Shown: positions 18,156-26,758 of the stretch, one piece after another
Layout: every line of letters begins with the position of its first letter
Numbering within the stretch: position 1 is the stretch's first letter
Virus record (IMG/VR): IMGVR_UViG_3300002141_000152
Span: 44,971-108,970 of that record
Direction: 5' to 3' (one strand)
Source: a virus
Length of the DNA: 64,000 nt
Translations under genes and position numbers: made by a program
The notes under the pieces: generated by a model
What the model was told of the DNA's origin: nothing
Seen by the model: the letters and a program-made list of their open reading frames with translations, nothing else
The model's database searches: none

Positions 18156-18608
18156 TTATCCTGGAAAATTTAGAGAATCTTGTGATTGATCTAATGAAAA
18201 AGGTTGTACTGGAGTAGGAGGAGCAACCTGTGCATCTTGCGGAGCAACTGCTGCTGAAAATGTTAAATCATGATCATCCGGTTGATTCATATTAGACATT
18301 GCGTGATCTCCAAACATACTTTGATTCTTTTCAATATATAATTCAAGTCCCATTGCTACCAATGGATCATTCTCTTTACATTTGTTGATGAAATCGCCAA
18401 CAGTCATTGTCATTGGATCAACTGGAGCAGATGCTTGACCTTCTGCTGGAAGTGCAAGCTGTTGTGCTGGATAATCGATTGGCATTTCTGGAGTTTCTGG
18501 AGCTGCTGGTTGAAGTCCTAGTTCTGTCGTTGCATCTGGATTGATTGCTGCAGGCGGTGCTGCTTGTTCAAGAAGTCGTCTAATGCTTTTAAAATTTTTC
18601 ATTCTCAT
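18156..18608 (-). CDS. Pro/Ala-rich putative packaged protein
   Basis: 150 residues. MKNFKSIRRLLE followed by Q is the targeting-like start. The body is Pro/Ala/Gln-rich and low in complexity, apart from a short helical segment VGDFINKCKENDPLVAMGLE. A late promoter is at 18642-18652. Confidence 0.6.
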   Translation of the reverse strand: MRMKNFKSIRRLLEQAAPPAAINPDATTELGLQPAAPETPEMPIDYPAQQLALPAEGQASAPVDPMTMTVGDFINKCKENDPLVAMGLELYIEKNQSMFGDHAMSNMNQPDDHDLTFSAAVAPQDAQVAPPTPVQPFSLDQSQDSLNFPG

Positions 18609-18641
18609 GTTATATTATTTTAATAAGATGTGATCTTTAGT

Positions 18642-18652
18642 TTATTTATTTA
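18642..18652 (-). promoter_or_regulatory. Late promoter
   Basis: Minus-strand TAAATAAATAA, about 34 bp before the ATG at 18608. Confidence 0.55.
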
Positions 18653-18688
18653 GAAACCAAACGATATTTCGTAATATAAAAGTAATGT

Positions 18689-18934
18689 ATGACAAAAATA
18701 AATGATGAACTAATAGTTAAGTCACAGGCAATTCGTAAAGAATTAGAAACAGCGATTTTATTGAAGTTGGGACAAATTAAAGAAAAGATCCTAATACATA
18801 GTTATAAAACAATTGGCGAAGAGATTCAAACTCTTTCGATAGTTCACGATGATTTAGATGATGTTCTATTAAATTGGGAGATTAGTAGTATAAGTATCTT
18901 TCCAACACAATTAGCTGATATTGACGAAGACTAG
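18689..18934 (+). CDS. Small unknown helical protein
   Basis: 81 residues, helical and acidic at the C-terminus. No family recognised. Lone rightward gene within leftward genes. Confidence 0.5.
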   Translation: MTKINDELIVKSQAIRKELETAILLKLGQIKEKILIHSYKTIGEEIQTLSIVHDDLDDVLLNWEISSISIFPTQLADIDED

Positions 18935-19008
18935 CCCTTGCATATCATGCAATTGCTTGTGTGGTATACTGCGTATGCGGTGGGATTCTGAGCCAATTGT
19001 ATAAATTC

Positions 19009-19029
19009 AAATTAGTTTTTAACTAATTT
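19009..19029. terminator. AT-rich inverted repeat between convergent genes
   Basis: AAATTAGTT/AACTAATTT, 9-bp perfect stem with a TTT loop, between genes ending at 18934 and 19032. Weak as a terminator because it lacks GC pairs. Confidence 0.4.
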
Positions 19030-19031
19030 CT

Positions 19032-19637
19032 TCATTTAATATGCGATGATAATTCGCCACTGATCTGTGCAGCAACAACGCGCAATTGTATAATTTCTTC
19101 AGCGGGCAATGTTTTCTTACGATCAGTATATTCAACTCCTAATACTGCAATTAACCGATTTTCTAAATTTCTAATTCCAAATAGGTATGAACTTTTTGTT
19201 CTACATTCATCTGAAAAATATTTTAAACCGTATAGTTCAGCATCAGCATCTTTATAATCAAGTATTGAAAGATAGTCGTCTGTTAATACTTTATGTAGTG
19301 CTTTGCTGAAAAGGTTTACTGGAATATTTTGAAAGTTATCTCTTATTGTATCTTTAGATAATCGTGTGAATTCGTAAATCATACTAAATTTTTGAATCGA
19401 TTTGCCAGTAGGATAGAAGTTTCCGCCATTGTGAAATTGTAAAATCCAAATGCGATCTGCAGTGTACTCACTAAGTACTCGCTCAATCTCATCATTAATA
19501 ATGTTCGCATTATTAACTGCTTCTACTAAAACATCTGGTTTTTTTCGTTTGTTCAAGTTGTATTTAACAATAACCACGATTAATGGTCCAATTACTCCCG
19601 ATAAAAAAGCTATAATTATATTTGATATATCTGCCAA
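19032..19637 (-). CDS. Membrane-anchored GAF-like protein
   Basis: 201 residues. One N-terminal membrane segment (IIIAFLSGVIGPLIVVIV, residues 7-24) is followed by a basic stop. The cytosolic domain has RIWILQFHNGGNF and SSYLFGIRNLENRLIAVLGV, a pattern like GAF sensor domains, with a C-terminal helix. Function unknown. Confidence 0.6.
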   Translation of the reverse strand: MADISNIIIAFLSGVIGPLIVVIVKYNLNKRKKPDVLVEAVNNANIINDEIERVLSEYTADRIWILQFHNGGNFYPTGKSIQKFSMIYEFTRLSKDTIRDNFQNIPVNLFSKALHKVLTDDYLSILDYKDADAELYGLKYFSDECRTKSSYLFGIRNLENRLIAVLGVEYTDRKKTLPAEEIIQLRVVAAQISGELSSHIK

Positions 19638-19652
19638 GGGTCCTAATATTTT

Positions 19653-20315
19653 TTACATGTTGCAACCACAGGTTGCTCCAAATTTGTCGTATTCTGCATC
19701 ACAGTTTGAGCAAAATTCATTATTTGATTTTGTTACCGAATTTCTTTTCATTCCACTCCCGTCACAACTTTCACAACCTTCACCTTCACAACTTTTGCAA
19801 AATGGAGATTCAAATCCAAAATCATCATCTTCTTCTTTCCAATCATCATCAAACAGATATTCGTTATGTGACTCGTTAAGGAATCCGCGGAAATTTTTAA
19901 CTTTATATGATTCTTCAACGGTTTTAGGATTCGCACCAGTCTCTGGTTCAGGAACATCTTTATCTTCAGTCTCCTCCTTTTCTGCAGGTTCAGTCACTTC
20001 TTCAGTTTCTTCTTGGTCTACTGGTTCTTCCTCTTCAGTAGAGTCAGCCGTCGTTTCAATTTCTTCTGGTGCATTCAGGTCAGAGTCAACAGCTGATGTG
20101 AATTTAGGTGAACCTACTGCTCCAGGCTGAGGAGGTGTCATTTCGATGCCAGCATCTACTGGTTTGTTCGGGCCAATTGGTTTTTGGTTATATGATTCTT
20201 TGTCAAATCCTTCTTCGAAGTTATTTGATGATTGAGTAAATGAATCTAGGGTCTTTTCATCATCGCTAGAATACTTACCTGCAAATTCTGAGAAATTTAA
20301 AACTCTTCCTGGCAT
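19653..20315 (-). CDS. Acidic linker protein with two targeting-like segments and DnaJ-type zinc knuckles
   Basis: 220 residues in modules. The N-terminal VLNFSEFAGKY resembles the targeting helix but lacks the Glu. A long Glu/Thr/Pro linker follows, then TGANPKTVEE, then VKNFRGFLNE followed by S (a full targeting-like sequence near residue 148). The C-terminal cysteine clusters CKSCEGEGCESCDGSG and CSNCDAEYDKF resemble DnaJ zinc knuckles. Late promoter at 20335-20342. Confidence 0.62.
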   Translation of the reverse strand: MPGRVLNFSEFAGKYSSDDEKTLDSFTQSSNNFEEGFDKESYNQKPIGPNKPVDAGIEMTPPQPGAVGSPKFTSAVDSDLNAPEEIETTADSTEEEEPVDQEETEEVTEPAEKEETEDKDVPEPETGANPKTVEESYKVKNFRGFLNESHNEYLFDDDWKEEDDDFGFESPFCKSCEGEGCESCDGSGMKRNSVTKSNNEFCSNCDAEYDKFGATCGCNM

Positions 20316-20334
20316 GTCAGTGATTTATTTTAAT

Positions 20335-20342
20335 TTATTTAT
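20335..20342 (-). promoter_or_regulatory. Late promoter
   Basis: Minus-strand ATAAATAA, 20 bp before the start at 20315. Confidence 0.6.
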
Positions 20343-20458
20343 CAAGAAAATTCTGTCAAAAATTTAATATTGTAATTCGATTTGAGTATAATTGATCTAT
20401 AAATGGAAAAACAAAGAATTTACTTAGACTGCGTTTGAACTCCAATTGATAAATAGCT

Positions 20459-20668
20459 ATGCCACATGAACACAGGGTCGGAGATGCCCATCGTACAAAC
20501 AATTTAAGCCTGGTTCCAGGCGGATCTGTAATTAAACTTGTATACTCAGGTAATAAACACCGAGTGTATGATAAAATAAAAAATGTCGAAGCATATTCTA
20601 CTCATGCTAAACAAAACTCAAATGTAATTGAAATTTGGGTAGATGGAGTTCTGTCATGGAAACGATAA
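20459..20668 (+). CDS. Small unknown basic protein
   Basis: 69 residues, predicted beta-rich (VIKLVYSGNKHRVYDKI). A TATAAT-type promoter (TTGAGTATAATT) is at about 20380-20393. Confidence 0.5.
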   Translation: MPHEHRVGDAHRTNNLSLVPGGSVIKLVYSGNKHRVYDKIKNVEAYSTHAKQNSNVIEIWVDGVLSWKR

Positions 20669-20673
20669 ATACA

Positions 20674-21462
20674 ATGAAAACATTTAGATTTTATAAAGAA
20701 CAAACAAATCGGTGGTATGCTGACTTTCCGGACTGGCGTGGAACACACGATGAACTTGAAATGATTTCAGGTGCAGATACTTTTTTAAATATTATGGCAG
20801 AAGGCTCATCTGAAATCCATGTAATTTTATCTGACGAATCATTTGAAAATTCAGATCTTCTTGCAATCAAGCAGTATGGTAGATCGGACGGTTGGGAACT
20901 TGGAGAAGGAGCATGGTATAGTATGCCATCCTATCAAGGTATTAAATATCCTGATTTTGAAATGTGGCTTTGTGCCGTTACAAAATTTGTGTTTGGAGAT
21001 TTTCCAGAAATAATCTATTTTAGTAAAGATGCAAATAGCTCAAGTTTTCCTGAAGTAAAAGAAAAAATTAAATTATCTGTCGCAAATATTCCCCAGAACT
21101 TAATATCCGGTGTAGAATCTTTTGGTACTAAACAAGAAGCTAATTCAGAAGCTAAAAAATTATTAGGTAATTCTCCTCATTCTATAGATATGATAGACCT
21201 TGGTATAAGAACCAGAACTACAAGAAGTGTAGGAGAAATGGAAAAATATAATATTAAAGTTGGAGATATTGTAACTCAATTTGGTAAATCGGCTGATGGA
21301 ACTACTAAGAAAATTTTAACAAAAATAACAGCGATTCATTCTAAAGGAACTACTGGATTTTTAGGAACTTGGAATAAAGAAGGTTGGACACAGGAAGGTA
21401 TAAAAGCAATTGAACGATTTAAAGACGGTGCAGCAGCAATAGAATTTAAAGTAATTAATTAA
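20674..21462 (+). CDS. DUF6717-like domain protein with extra C-terminal domain
   Basis: 262 residues from ATG 20674; an in-frame ATG at 20656 overlaps the previous gene. The N-terminal 120 residues (KTFRFYKEQTNRWYADFP, DGWELGEGAWY) look like the DUF6717 family. The C-terminal part (KVGDIVTQFGKSADGTTKK) looks like a small beta domain. Function unknown. Confidence 0.6.
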   Translation: MKTFRFYKEQTNRWYADFPDWRGTHDELEMISGADTFLNIMAEGSSEIHVILSDESFENSDLLAIKQYGRSDGWELGEGAWYSMPSYQGIKYPDFEMWLCAVTKFVFGDFPEIIYFSKDANSSSFPEVKEKIKLSVANIPQNLISGVESFGTKQEANSEAKKLLGNSPHSIDMIDLGIRTRTTRSVGEMEKYNIKVGDIVTQFGKSADGTTKKILTKITAIHSKGTTGFLGTWNKEGWTQEGIKAIERFKDGAAAIEFKVIN

Positions 21463-21477
21463 ATAAAACTAAATAAT

Positions 21478-21729
21478 ATGCCAAACTATCGATATGCAAA
21501 GGTTGATGTTGAAATTACATGTGATGATGTAATAAATTTTATTGACTCAGCATCAACAAAAGAAATAAAACGTATTCGTAAAGCAGTTGATGCTGATTTC
21601 TTTAACGATACAAAAAGGGAAGGAAGCCTTGTTCGCGAAATGAAAATCGAACTGTTATCGCTTGCATTTGATAAGTTTTCACTCGACGAACTAGAAAAAA
21701 AATTAGGAACTAAATTTGATTTAATGTAA
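21478..21729 (+). CDS. Small unknown protein
   Basis: 83 residues, acidic/helical; VEITCDDVINFIDSA near the start. Spaced 15 bp from the gene before and 9 bp from the gene after, so probably co-transcribed. Confidence 0.55.
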   Translation: MPNYRYAKVDVEITCDDVINFIDSASTKEIKRIRKAVDADFFNDTKREGSLVREMKIELLSLAFDKFSLDELEKKLGTKFDLM

Positions 21730-21738
21730 TAGGGCAAA

Positions 21739-22350
21739 ATGGCAACCGATAATTTTGAACGTATCTTAAAACTTCTTACCTTTGAAAGCGACGACGATTT
21801 TTATCATCTTCAAGTGATAAAGCGTAAGAAAGAACATCCTGAACTTGGATCAAACTCTCAAGTAATTAAGACTTATTATATAAAATCAGTCGATCACTTA
21901 GATGCAGTTAGACCTGAGATTGTCTCCCTTTGTGATTTTCATGGTGCTAGAGCATACATCAATCTAAATGCTAGATCCTTTGAGATGACTGCATTCCATA
22001 CTCTTAAGAAGGTGACTGATATTATTATGAATCGTGACTATAAGTCAGTTCGTAATGCATATGACTCAGTATGTGGAGCTTATTCTACCAGTAAAGAAAA
22101 GCGATGGATAATTGATTTAGATGGAGTCGACCAAGTAAGTCCACTGATGTGCGCTTTTATTGAATATAGATGTGAGCCTATTACTGAGCTAACACCAGAT
22201 TGCAGTTTAGAAAATAGTAAATGTATTGCTGTAATTCCAACAAAAAATGGAATACACTTAATTACTAAGCCTTTTAACTTAGAGAAATTTAAGAAGGAAT
22301 ATCCCGAGGTTGATGTGCATAAAAATAATCCTACTGTACTTTACGTATAA
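21739..22350 (+). CDS. Conserved phage protein, possible primase-polymerase-like fold
   Basis: 203 residues. Features are ARAYINLNARS, RWIIDLDGVD and PTKNGIHLITKPFN. The DxD-like and NGxH words are spaced like motifs I and II of archaeo-eukaryotic primases, but too little is conserved to claim catalysis. The family is widespread in phages with no known role to my knowledge. Confidence 0.55.
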   Translation: MATDNFERILKLLTFESDDDFYHLQVIKRKKEHPELGSNSQVIKTYYIKSVDHLDAVRPEIVSLCDFHGARAYINLNARSFEMTAFHTLKKVTDIIMNRDYKSVRNAYDSVCGAYSTSKEKRWIIDLDGVDQVSPLMCAFIEYRCEPITELTPDCSLENSKCIAVIPTKNGIHLITKPFNLEKFKKEYPEVDVHKNNPTVLYV

Positions 22351-22357
22351 AACCAAA

Positions 22358-22383
22358 AAAGCCAGTAATTACTTACTGGCTTT
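22358..22383. terminator. Bidirectional terminator
   Basis: AAAGCCAGTAA/TTACTGGCTTT stem with TTAC loop between convergent genes. Confidence 0.85.
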
Positions 22384-22399
22384 GTAATATTGGTTTAAA

Positions 22400-22963
22400 T
22401 TACATTTCACTTTCCTTGTTGAACATGTTATAATTTATATTCTTTGTCTTTCCATCTTCTGAGGTAAGAGTAATAGTATGCTCTCCAGGTTTTTCGATAA
22501 TATATGGGTCTCCCTTATATACTACTTTCTGACCTTTTTTTAATTTCTTAAAGTTTTCTAATGATATTTTAGCTCCGTGTTTTTTAGTAATGGATTCAAC
22601 AATTCTGGTAAAGCTTTCAAATGTATGAACGAATTCTCCACCAACATTCGGTACTTCGTCTCTATTCCGTTTAGCAAAAGGAGAGTGGTCAGACTCTTTA
22701 GATTCATCACCAATATTATTCCTTAAGAATTCAGCAACTTCTTGGATATCGTCCGTTGATGTTGCAATATGATCGCCTGCCCAATCGTGTCCATTATTTA
22801 AAAGGCTAGTAACTTCTTCTGGATCCATTTGTAATAGAGCATCAATTTCTGCTTTAATTGTTTTTAAATTATCGAAGAACATATATCTATCTCCTTCTGA
22901 TCTTCCAGTTGAACATTCTGATTTAGAATAACCGCAGCCGCATGTACATTTATTTGAGTCCAT
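22400..22963 (-). CDS. Zinc-knuckle protein with internal targeting-like sequence
   Basis: 187 residues. The N-terminus is cysteine-rich (CTCGCGYSKSEC), the middle acidic and helical. VHTFESFTRIVE followed by S near residue 115 is targeting-like, and a small C-terminal beta domain (KGQKVVYKGDPYIIE) ends the protein. It overlaps the preceding gene by one base. Confidence 0.58.
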   Translation of the reverse strand: MDSNKCTCGCGYSKSECSTGRSEGDRYMFFDNLKTIKAEIDALLQMDPEEVTSLLNNGHDWAGDHIATSTDDIQEVAEFLRNNIGDESKESDHSPFAKRNRDEVPNVGGEFVHTFESFTRIVESITKKHGAKISLENFKKLKKGQKVVYKGDPYIIEKPGEHTITLTSEDGKTKNINYNMFNKESEM

Positions 22964-23991
22964 TATTTAGATTTATTATTTTTATTAGAAGTTTCCTTTA
23001 TCATTTTTTCGATAATCTCGTGAAGTTTTATCAATTGGTCTTTTGCACCTTTGATTCTACCTTCTTTTGATTCATCAATTGCACCAGACATTTTCATTAG
23101 GGTCTTAGCTAAAACTACTTCTTTATGCTTTTTTGCATCTTTCTTATTTAACTGAAGTCCAGGTTTCGTCTTATCTTTGTCTTTCTTTTCGAGCTTTGCT
23201 CCTTCTTTCTTAAGAACGTCGTTAGTAATTTTATTCTTACCTATATTTTTCTTAAGTTTTCCATTTTTCATATTACTATTTGCAATCCAATTCTTTTTAG
23301 CTTCATGAACAATATATTCATCAAAACTTCGTATTGCTCTTGGATTTGCACCGGTCATTACACCAGGCATCATTTCTCCAGTTGCAGCAATTTCTTCTGC
23401 TTGGTCTGGAGTAATAGTGGGTGGTGGTTCAGGTGTAGTTTCAGTAGGCATCGCAGGTTCAGTAGGTGCAGAGGGCATTCCGCTATTCTTAATAAGTGTA
23501 ATACCAATAGCAGATGATGAATCTCCAGCTTTTGTATTAAGAGATAAACGCACTGGACCAGAGTCAATATTCTCAACTCCTGCAAGTTGGTTTGGTAAAA
23601 CATTAAATATTAATGTCTTTGCTGCATTCTCACCAGTAAGATTTGCCGGTGGATATGTTGGAGTTCCAGTAGTTTCTGCAGATGCAATTGCAAATGCAAA
23701 TGCGATAAAAATATGCGGCTTTTCTCCAGCAGCAACGGTCATTCCAGGAAGAATAATATCTACTTCTGGATTTTTCTTATCAACAAGTCTAGCAGGTCGT
23801 GTGAACACAGTTGCTTCTTTTCCATGTAAAATATTTGATAATTCGGTAAGATCACTATCAGATAGCTCAACAATAATTTGAGCATTTTTCCCAGTTACTT
23901 TTGCCGGCTGTTGCATAGGCTGATCGGTGACAGCTGGTGCTCCAGTTTGTTCCAGTTCAAAAATCTTTTTATAGTCGATGAATCGATACAT
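22963..23991 (-). CDS. Modular putative packaged protein with two targeting-like sequences and GANP motif
   Basis: 342 residues. RFIDYKKIFELE (followed by Q) begins it. A beta-rich middle and a Pro-rich linker lead to TGANPRAIRSFDEYIVHE followed by A near residue 215. The rest is a Lys-rich helical tail suited to binding nucleic acid. The repeated targeting element could mean two cleavage products. Late promoter at 24010-24018. Confidence 0.6.
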   Translation of the reverse strand: MYRFIDYKKIFELEQTGAPAVTDQPMQQPAKVTGKNAQIIVELSDSDLTELSNILHGKEATVFTRPARLVDKKNPEVDIILPGMTVAAGEKPHIFIAFAFAIASAETTGTPTYPPANLTGENAAKTLIFNVLPNQLAGVENIDSGPVRLSLNTKAGDSSSAIGITLIKNSGMPSAPTEPAMPTETTPEPPPTITPDQAEEIAATGEMMPGVMTGANPRAIRSFDEYIVHEAKKNWIANSNMKNGKLKKNIGKNKITNDVLKKEGAKLEKKDKDKTKPGLQLNKKDAKKHKEVVLAKTLMKMSGAIDESKEGRIKGAKDQLIKLHEIIEKMIKETSNKNNKSK

Positions 23992-24009
23992 ATATTTTTT
24001 ACTTTTTTA

Positions 24010-24018
24010 TTATTTATT
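24010..24018 (-). promoter_or_regulatory. Late promoter
   Basis: Minus-strand AAATAAATA at the end of the upstream gene, 19 bp before the ATG at 23991. Confidence 0.6.
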
Positions 24019-24758
24019 TAATCTCGATAGATATTTGCATAGATTTGGCTCGCAGTATTAATAATGTCTTCAATAATTCCATCACGACGTAATTGTTTAA
24101 ATACTAAATTTTCTACTGAAAACTCGCCGTCTTTTGCAAGACCCTCTTTACGATCTGCTAAGATCTTCTTCTTAAATCTTTCTAGGTAATCAAATAATAC
24201 TTTAGCTTCTTCACCAGATGCTCTTTTGATCCTTCCTTTAATCTCTTTAAACTCAGATCGGATTACTCTTATCTTTTCTTTAACATCCTTCTCGTCAATT
24301 TGAGGAGGATTCCAGGTAGGAGTCACTAGCCATTGATTCTTAAGGATTGAAAAGAGACCAGATGAAACGTGCTGTTCATCTTTATGTTGTACATAACACT
24401 CTACATCAAATCCATGAATCACTACAGGATGCCGTTGGTTCCAGACAAATCTCTGTCCATCTAATGCCTTTCGGACTAAGTCAACGTTCTTATCAACTTG
24501 CGCAAAATCAATAATTAGATGCACATCTAAGTCAGATGCTTGGGTCCAGTTAAAATTAGCAAGTGATCCAGTCAATTGAATATCAACTATCTGTACTTCA
24601 AGCTTTAGTGATTCCCAAAAATCTTGAGCAAGAGCTAATAATTTTTTGCGTACTTCTGGATCCATCCGATGGTTGTTCCAGACACTTGGTGATAATTCCT
24701 TATGATATTCGACAGTTTCTGTCAGCCATTGGCTAAATGAATAAACTTGTGTTTTCAA
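24018..24758 (-). CDS. MNT-type nucleotidyltransferase with capsid-targeting-like N-terminus
   Basis: 246 residues from a TTG start. YSFSQWLTE followed by T is a targeting-like sequence with predicted cleavage after Glu14. The enzyme domain has the polymerase-beta-fold motif TGSLANFNWTQASDLDVHL (G64, S65, D76, D78) and a third acidic residue in FDVECYV. Such enzymes transfer nucleotides to RNA or protein. If packaged it would be injected like T4 Alt. Late promoter at 24778-24787. Confidence 0.72.
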   Translation of the reverse strand: MKTQVYSFSQWLTETVEYHKELSPSVWNNHRMDPEVRKKLLALAQDFWESLKLEVQIVDIQLTGSLANFNWTQASDLDVHLIIDFAQVDKNVDLVRKALDGQRFVWNQRHPVVIHGFDVECYVQHKDEQHVSSGLFSILKNQWLVTPTWNPPQIDEKDVKEKIRVIRSEFKEIKGRIKRASGEEAKVLFDYLERFKKKILADRKEGLAKDGEFSVENLVFKQLRRDGIIEDIINTASQIYANIYRD

Positions 24759-24777
24759 ACGTATCTCAGGTATTTAT

Positions 24778-24787
24778 GTTATTTATC
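24778..24787 (-). promoter_or_regulatory. Late promoter
   Basis: Minus-strand GATAAATAAC upstream of the nucleotidyltransferase gene. Confidence 0.6.
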
Positions 24788-24875
24788 GCACCAGGAAACT
24801 CAAGTTTGGCTGGACACACAACTATTTAATAATTAGAAAAATTAACTTAATTGCAGAGGAACTGGATATTCATAT

Positions 24876-24964
24876 TGGTAAAAAGAAGGCCAGAGCAGGT
24901 GCGAATCACTCTGGCCTAAAACGTACTTTCGTAACGCCTACGGTCCTAAGCCGTGTGTAATTAT
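24876..24964 (-). ncRNA. Candidate structured small RNA with its own terminator
   Basis: The 245-bp gap has no gene. Read leftward it shows ACGG/CCGT, then a TAC-GAAA-GTA hairpin (GNRA tetraloop, one bulge), then a 9-bp stem AGGCCAGAG/CTCTGGCCT (24887-24917) followed by TTCTTTTT. That is a proper terminator on this strand with no upstream leftward gene to serve, which suggests an independent transcript. Confidence 0.45.
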
Positions 24965-25003
24965 TTATTTTAACAGTCAACTAAATCTTAGTATTATTTC
25001 TAT

Positions 25004-25231
25004 ATGCTACAACAGGGAGATCAAGTTAAACTAACTACATACTTTAAAGATATGCTAAATGCCAACGACTGTGCTGATCATATCAAAGAATTTGGCAAGT
25101 GTATAGGCACCGTCGAAGGACTAGTAGATTATGGAACTCGACTTGGTCCAGAAGTAAATGTGCGTTGGCAACCCAGCGGTTTACGTTATGCATACTGTCC
25201 CTATCGAGACTTAACAAAAATTCTGATCTAG
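25004..25231 (+). CDS. Small unknown protein
   Basis: 75 residues, beta-rich with two cysteines. GDQVKLTTYFKD and GTVEGLVDYGTRLGPEVNVRW suggest a small SH3-like barrel. No family recognised. Confidence 0.5.
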   Translation: MLQQGDQVKLTTYFKDMLNANDCADHIKEFGKCIGTVEGLVDYGTRLGPEVNVRWQPSGLRYAYCPYRDLTKILI

Positions 25232-25255
25232 AATTAACTTCCATTAATTCGTGTC

Positions 25256-25266
25256 AAATAAATAAG
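25256..25266 (+). promoter_or_regulatory. Late promoter
   Basis: AAATAAATAAG, 18 bp before the ATG at 25285. Confidence 0.6.
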
Positions 25267-25284
25267 AAAAAGAACAGTCGGTCA

Positions 25285-25689
25285 ATGAAAAAGCATATTA
25301 TGGAGTATTTTGAAGTCATAAATGAATCATTTGGCGTGGGTTCAGTCATCTTAATTAATGGTAAAGCAGAAGACTCCGGAAAAAAGTTATATGCTACACA
25401 TATTGTCGGCAGCGCTGAACTTAATCCAGGGGCAACTATGCTATTCTTATCTGACGATTTTTATCGTATTAAGAAAGACGGTGAAAAATTAAAAGCTGTA
25501 AGAATTGGTTTCTCAAATGAGGCTGCTCTAAAATCTGCACTAAAAGTATCTTCAGCGGGTAGAATAAGTATTATCAAAAACAATAATAAAACCCCATTCC
25601 ATTGGATTACTCTAAAACATAAAGTACTACACACTGCACTTCATGCAGTTGAGGAAGTTTTAAATAAAGATAATTATATACTCGAATAA
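25285..25689 (+). CDS. Putative packaged protein, targeting-like N-terminus
   Basis: 134 residues starting KKHIMEYFEVINE followed by S. An upstream open frame is ignored because the late promoter and targeting sequence fix this start. The body is a beta-rich domain with no known match. Confidence 0.62.
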   Translation: MKKHIMEYFEVINESFGVGSVILINGKAEDSGKKLYATHIVGSAELNPGATMLFLSDDFYRIKKDGEKLKAVRIGFSNEAALKSALKVSSAGRISIIKNNNKTPFHWITLKHKVLHTALHAVEEVLNKDNYILE

Positions 25690-25729
25690 TTATTTAAACT
25701 ATTATTCTTTTTTATGTATATTATACCAT

Positions 25730-26692
25730 ATGGGAAAACTACCAAAATATACCCGCCACAATATCCTTACTGAGCTTAATGATATTGAAGATGAATTAGA
25801 GGCAGAAGCCGACGGAGCATCATCAACTAATTATAATAGTTGGACACAACTCAAAGGCGATGAATTTGCACCAGCATTTCCAACCGTACCTCTTATTCCA
25901 TGTGGGTTATATGAAATTCGATGGAACGCAAGTGTGCATTCACATACCTTAGTCAAGCAGCCAATCCATGTAGACGAACTATATGAATTACCATCGGTTG
26001 AGATACAGAGTATTCTTGAAGATATTGAATGCTTCTGGAACAAACGTGCCACTTATAAAACTTACAACTTTGTACACAAACGTGGAATACTTCTTTATGG
26101 AGAACCAGGTTGTGGAAAATCAGGTATTGTACAATTATGCGTGAAGCATATTATTGAGAAGAAAAATGGAATTGTCATCAATATCAAAGATGAGGATGAA
26201 GTTCGACATTTCTCAGAGTTTATTCCAATACTCAGATCAATTGAACCAGATAGACCGCTTATTGTAATCTTAGAAGATCTTGATGCAATCGCTGGAGAAG
26301 ACAGATACTCTACCACAAAGCTCCTGAATATCCTGGATGGGATCAAACAGATCGAGAATGTTGTCTATATCGCAACAACTAACTATCCTGAGAAGCTACA
26401 GGAAAGGATTACAAATCGTCCTTCTAGATTTGACAGAAGATATCAAGTAGATATGCCTTCTACTGAGATTCGTGAAGCGTATATTCGCGCCAAACTTACA
26501 GCAGAAGACCTTGCAAAAATAGATCTACCGAAATGGATTAAATCAACTGATTCAATGTCCCTATCCCATCTAAAGGAATTAGTAATTTCAGTGATTGTGA
26601 TGGGAAAATCATTTGCTGATTCACTTGCACAATTAACAGATTTAAAGAATGCTCCTCGAGTTAAGAAGGGTAGTAAAGTCGGATTCAAATAA
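25730..26692 (+). CDS. AAA+ ATPase
   Basis: 320 residues. Walker A is GEPGCGKSG near residue 122, Walker B VILEDLDAI near 182, and sensor-1 YIATTNYPE and the arginine-finger region NRPSRFDRRY follow. This is the classic AAA arrangement of FtsH/BCS1-like ATPases, without a protease domain. It probably remodels a phage or host protein. The promoter is likely TATATTATACC just before the start. Confidence 0.85.
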   Translation: MGKLPKYTRHNILTELNDIEDELEAEADGASSTNYNSWTQLKGDEFAPAFPTVPLIPCGLYEIRWNASVHSHTLVKQPIHVDELYELPSVEIQSILEDIECFWNKRATYKTYNFVHKRGILLYGEPGCGKSGIVQLCVKHIIEKKNGIVINIKDEDEVRHFSEFIPILRSIEPDRPLIVILEDLDAIAGEDRYSTTKLLNILDGIKQIENVVYIATTNYPEKLQERITNRPSRFDRRYQVDMPSTEIREAYIRAKLTAEDLAKIDLPKWIKSTDSMSLSHLKELVISVIVMGKSFADSLAQLTDLKNAPRVKKGSKVGFK

Positions 26693-26710
26693 CCTGAGGT
26701 TATCTAAATA

Positions 26711-26736
26711 AAAAAAGCCGCAAGTGCGGCTTTTTT
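26711..26736. terminator. Bidirectional terminator
   Basis: GCCGC/GCGGC stem between an A6 and a T6 run. Confidence 0.9.
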
Positions 26737-26758
26737 ATTGAATTTAATCTTGGATAGT

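Noticed and set aside
18935-19031. Possible tRNA remnant after 18934
   Set aside because: No T-arm consensus or acceptor pairing could be found; only an AT-rich inverted repeat.
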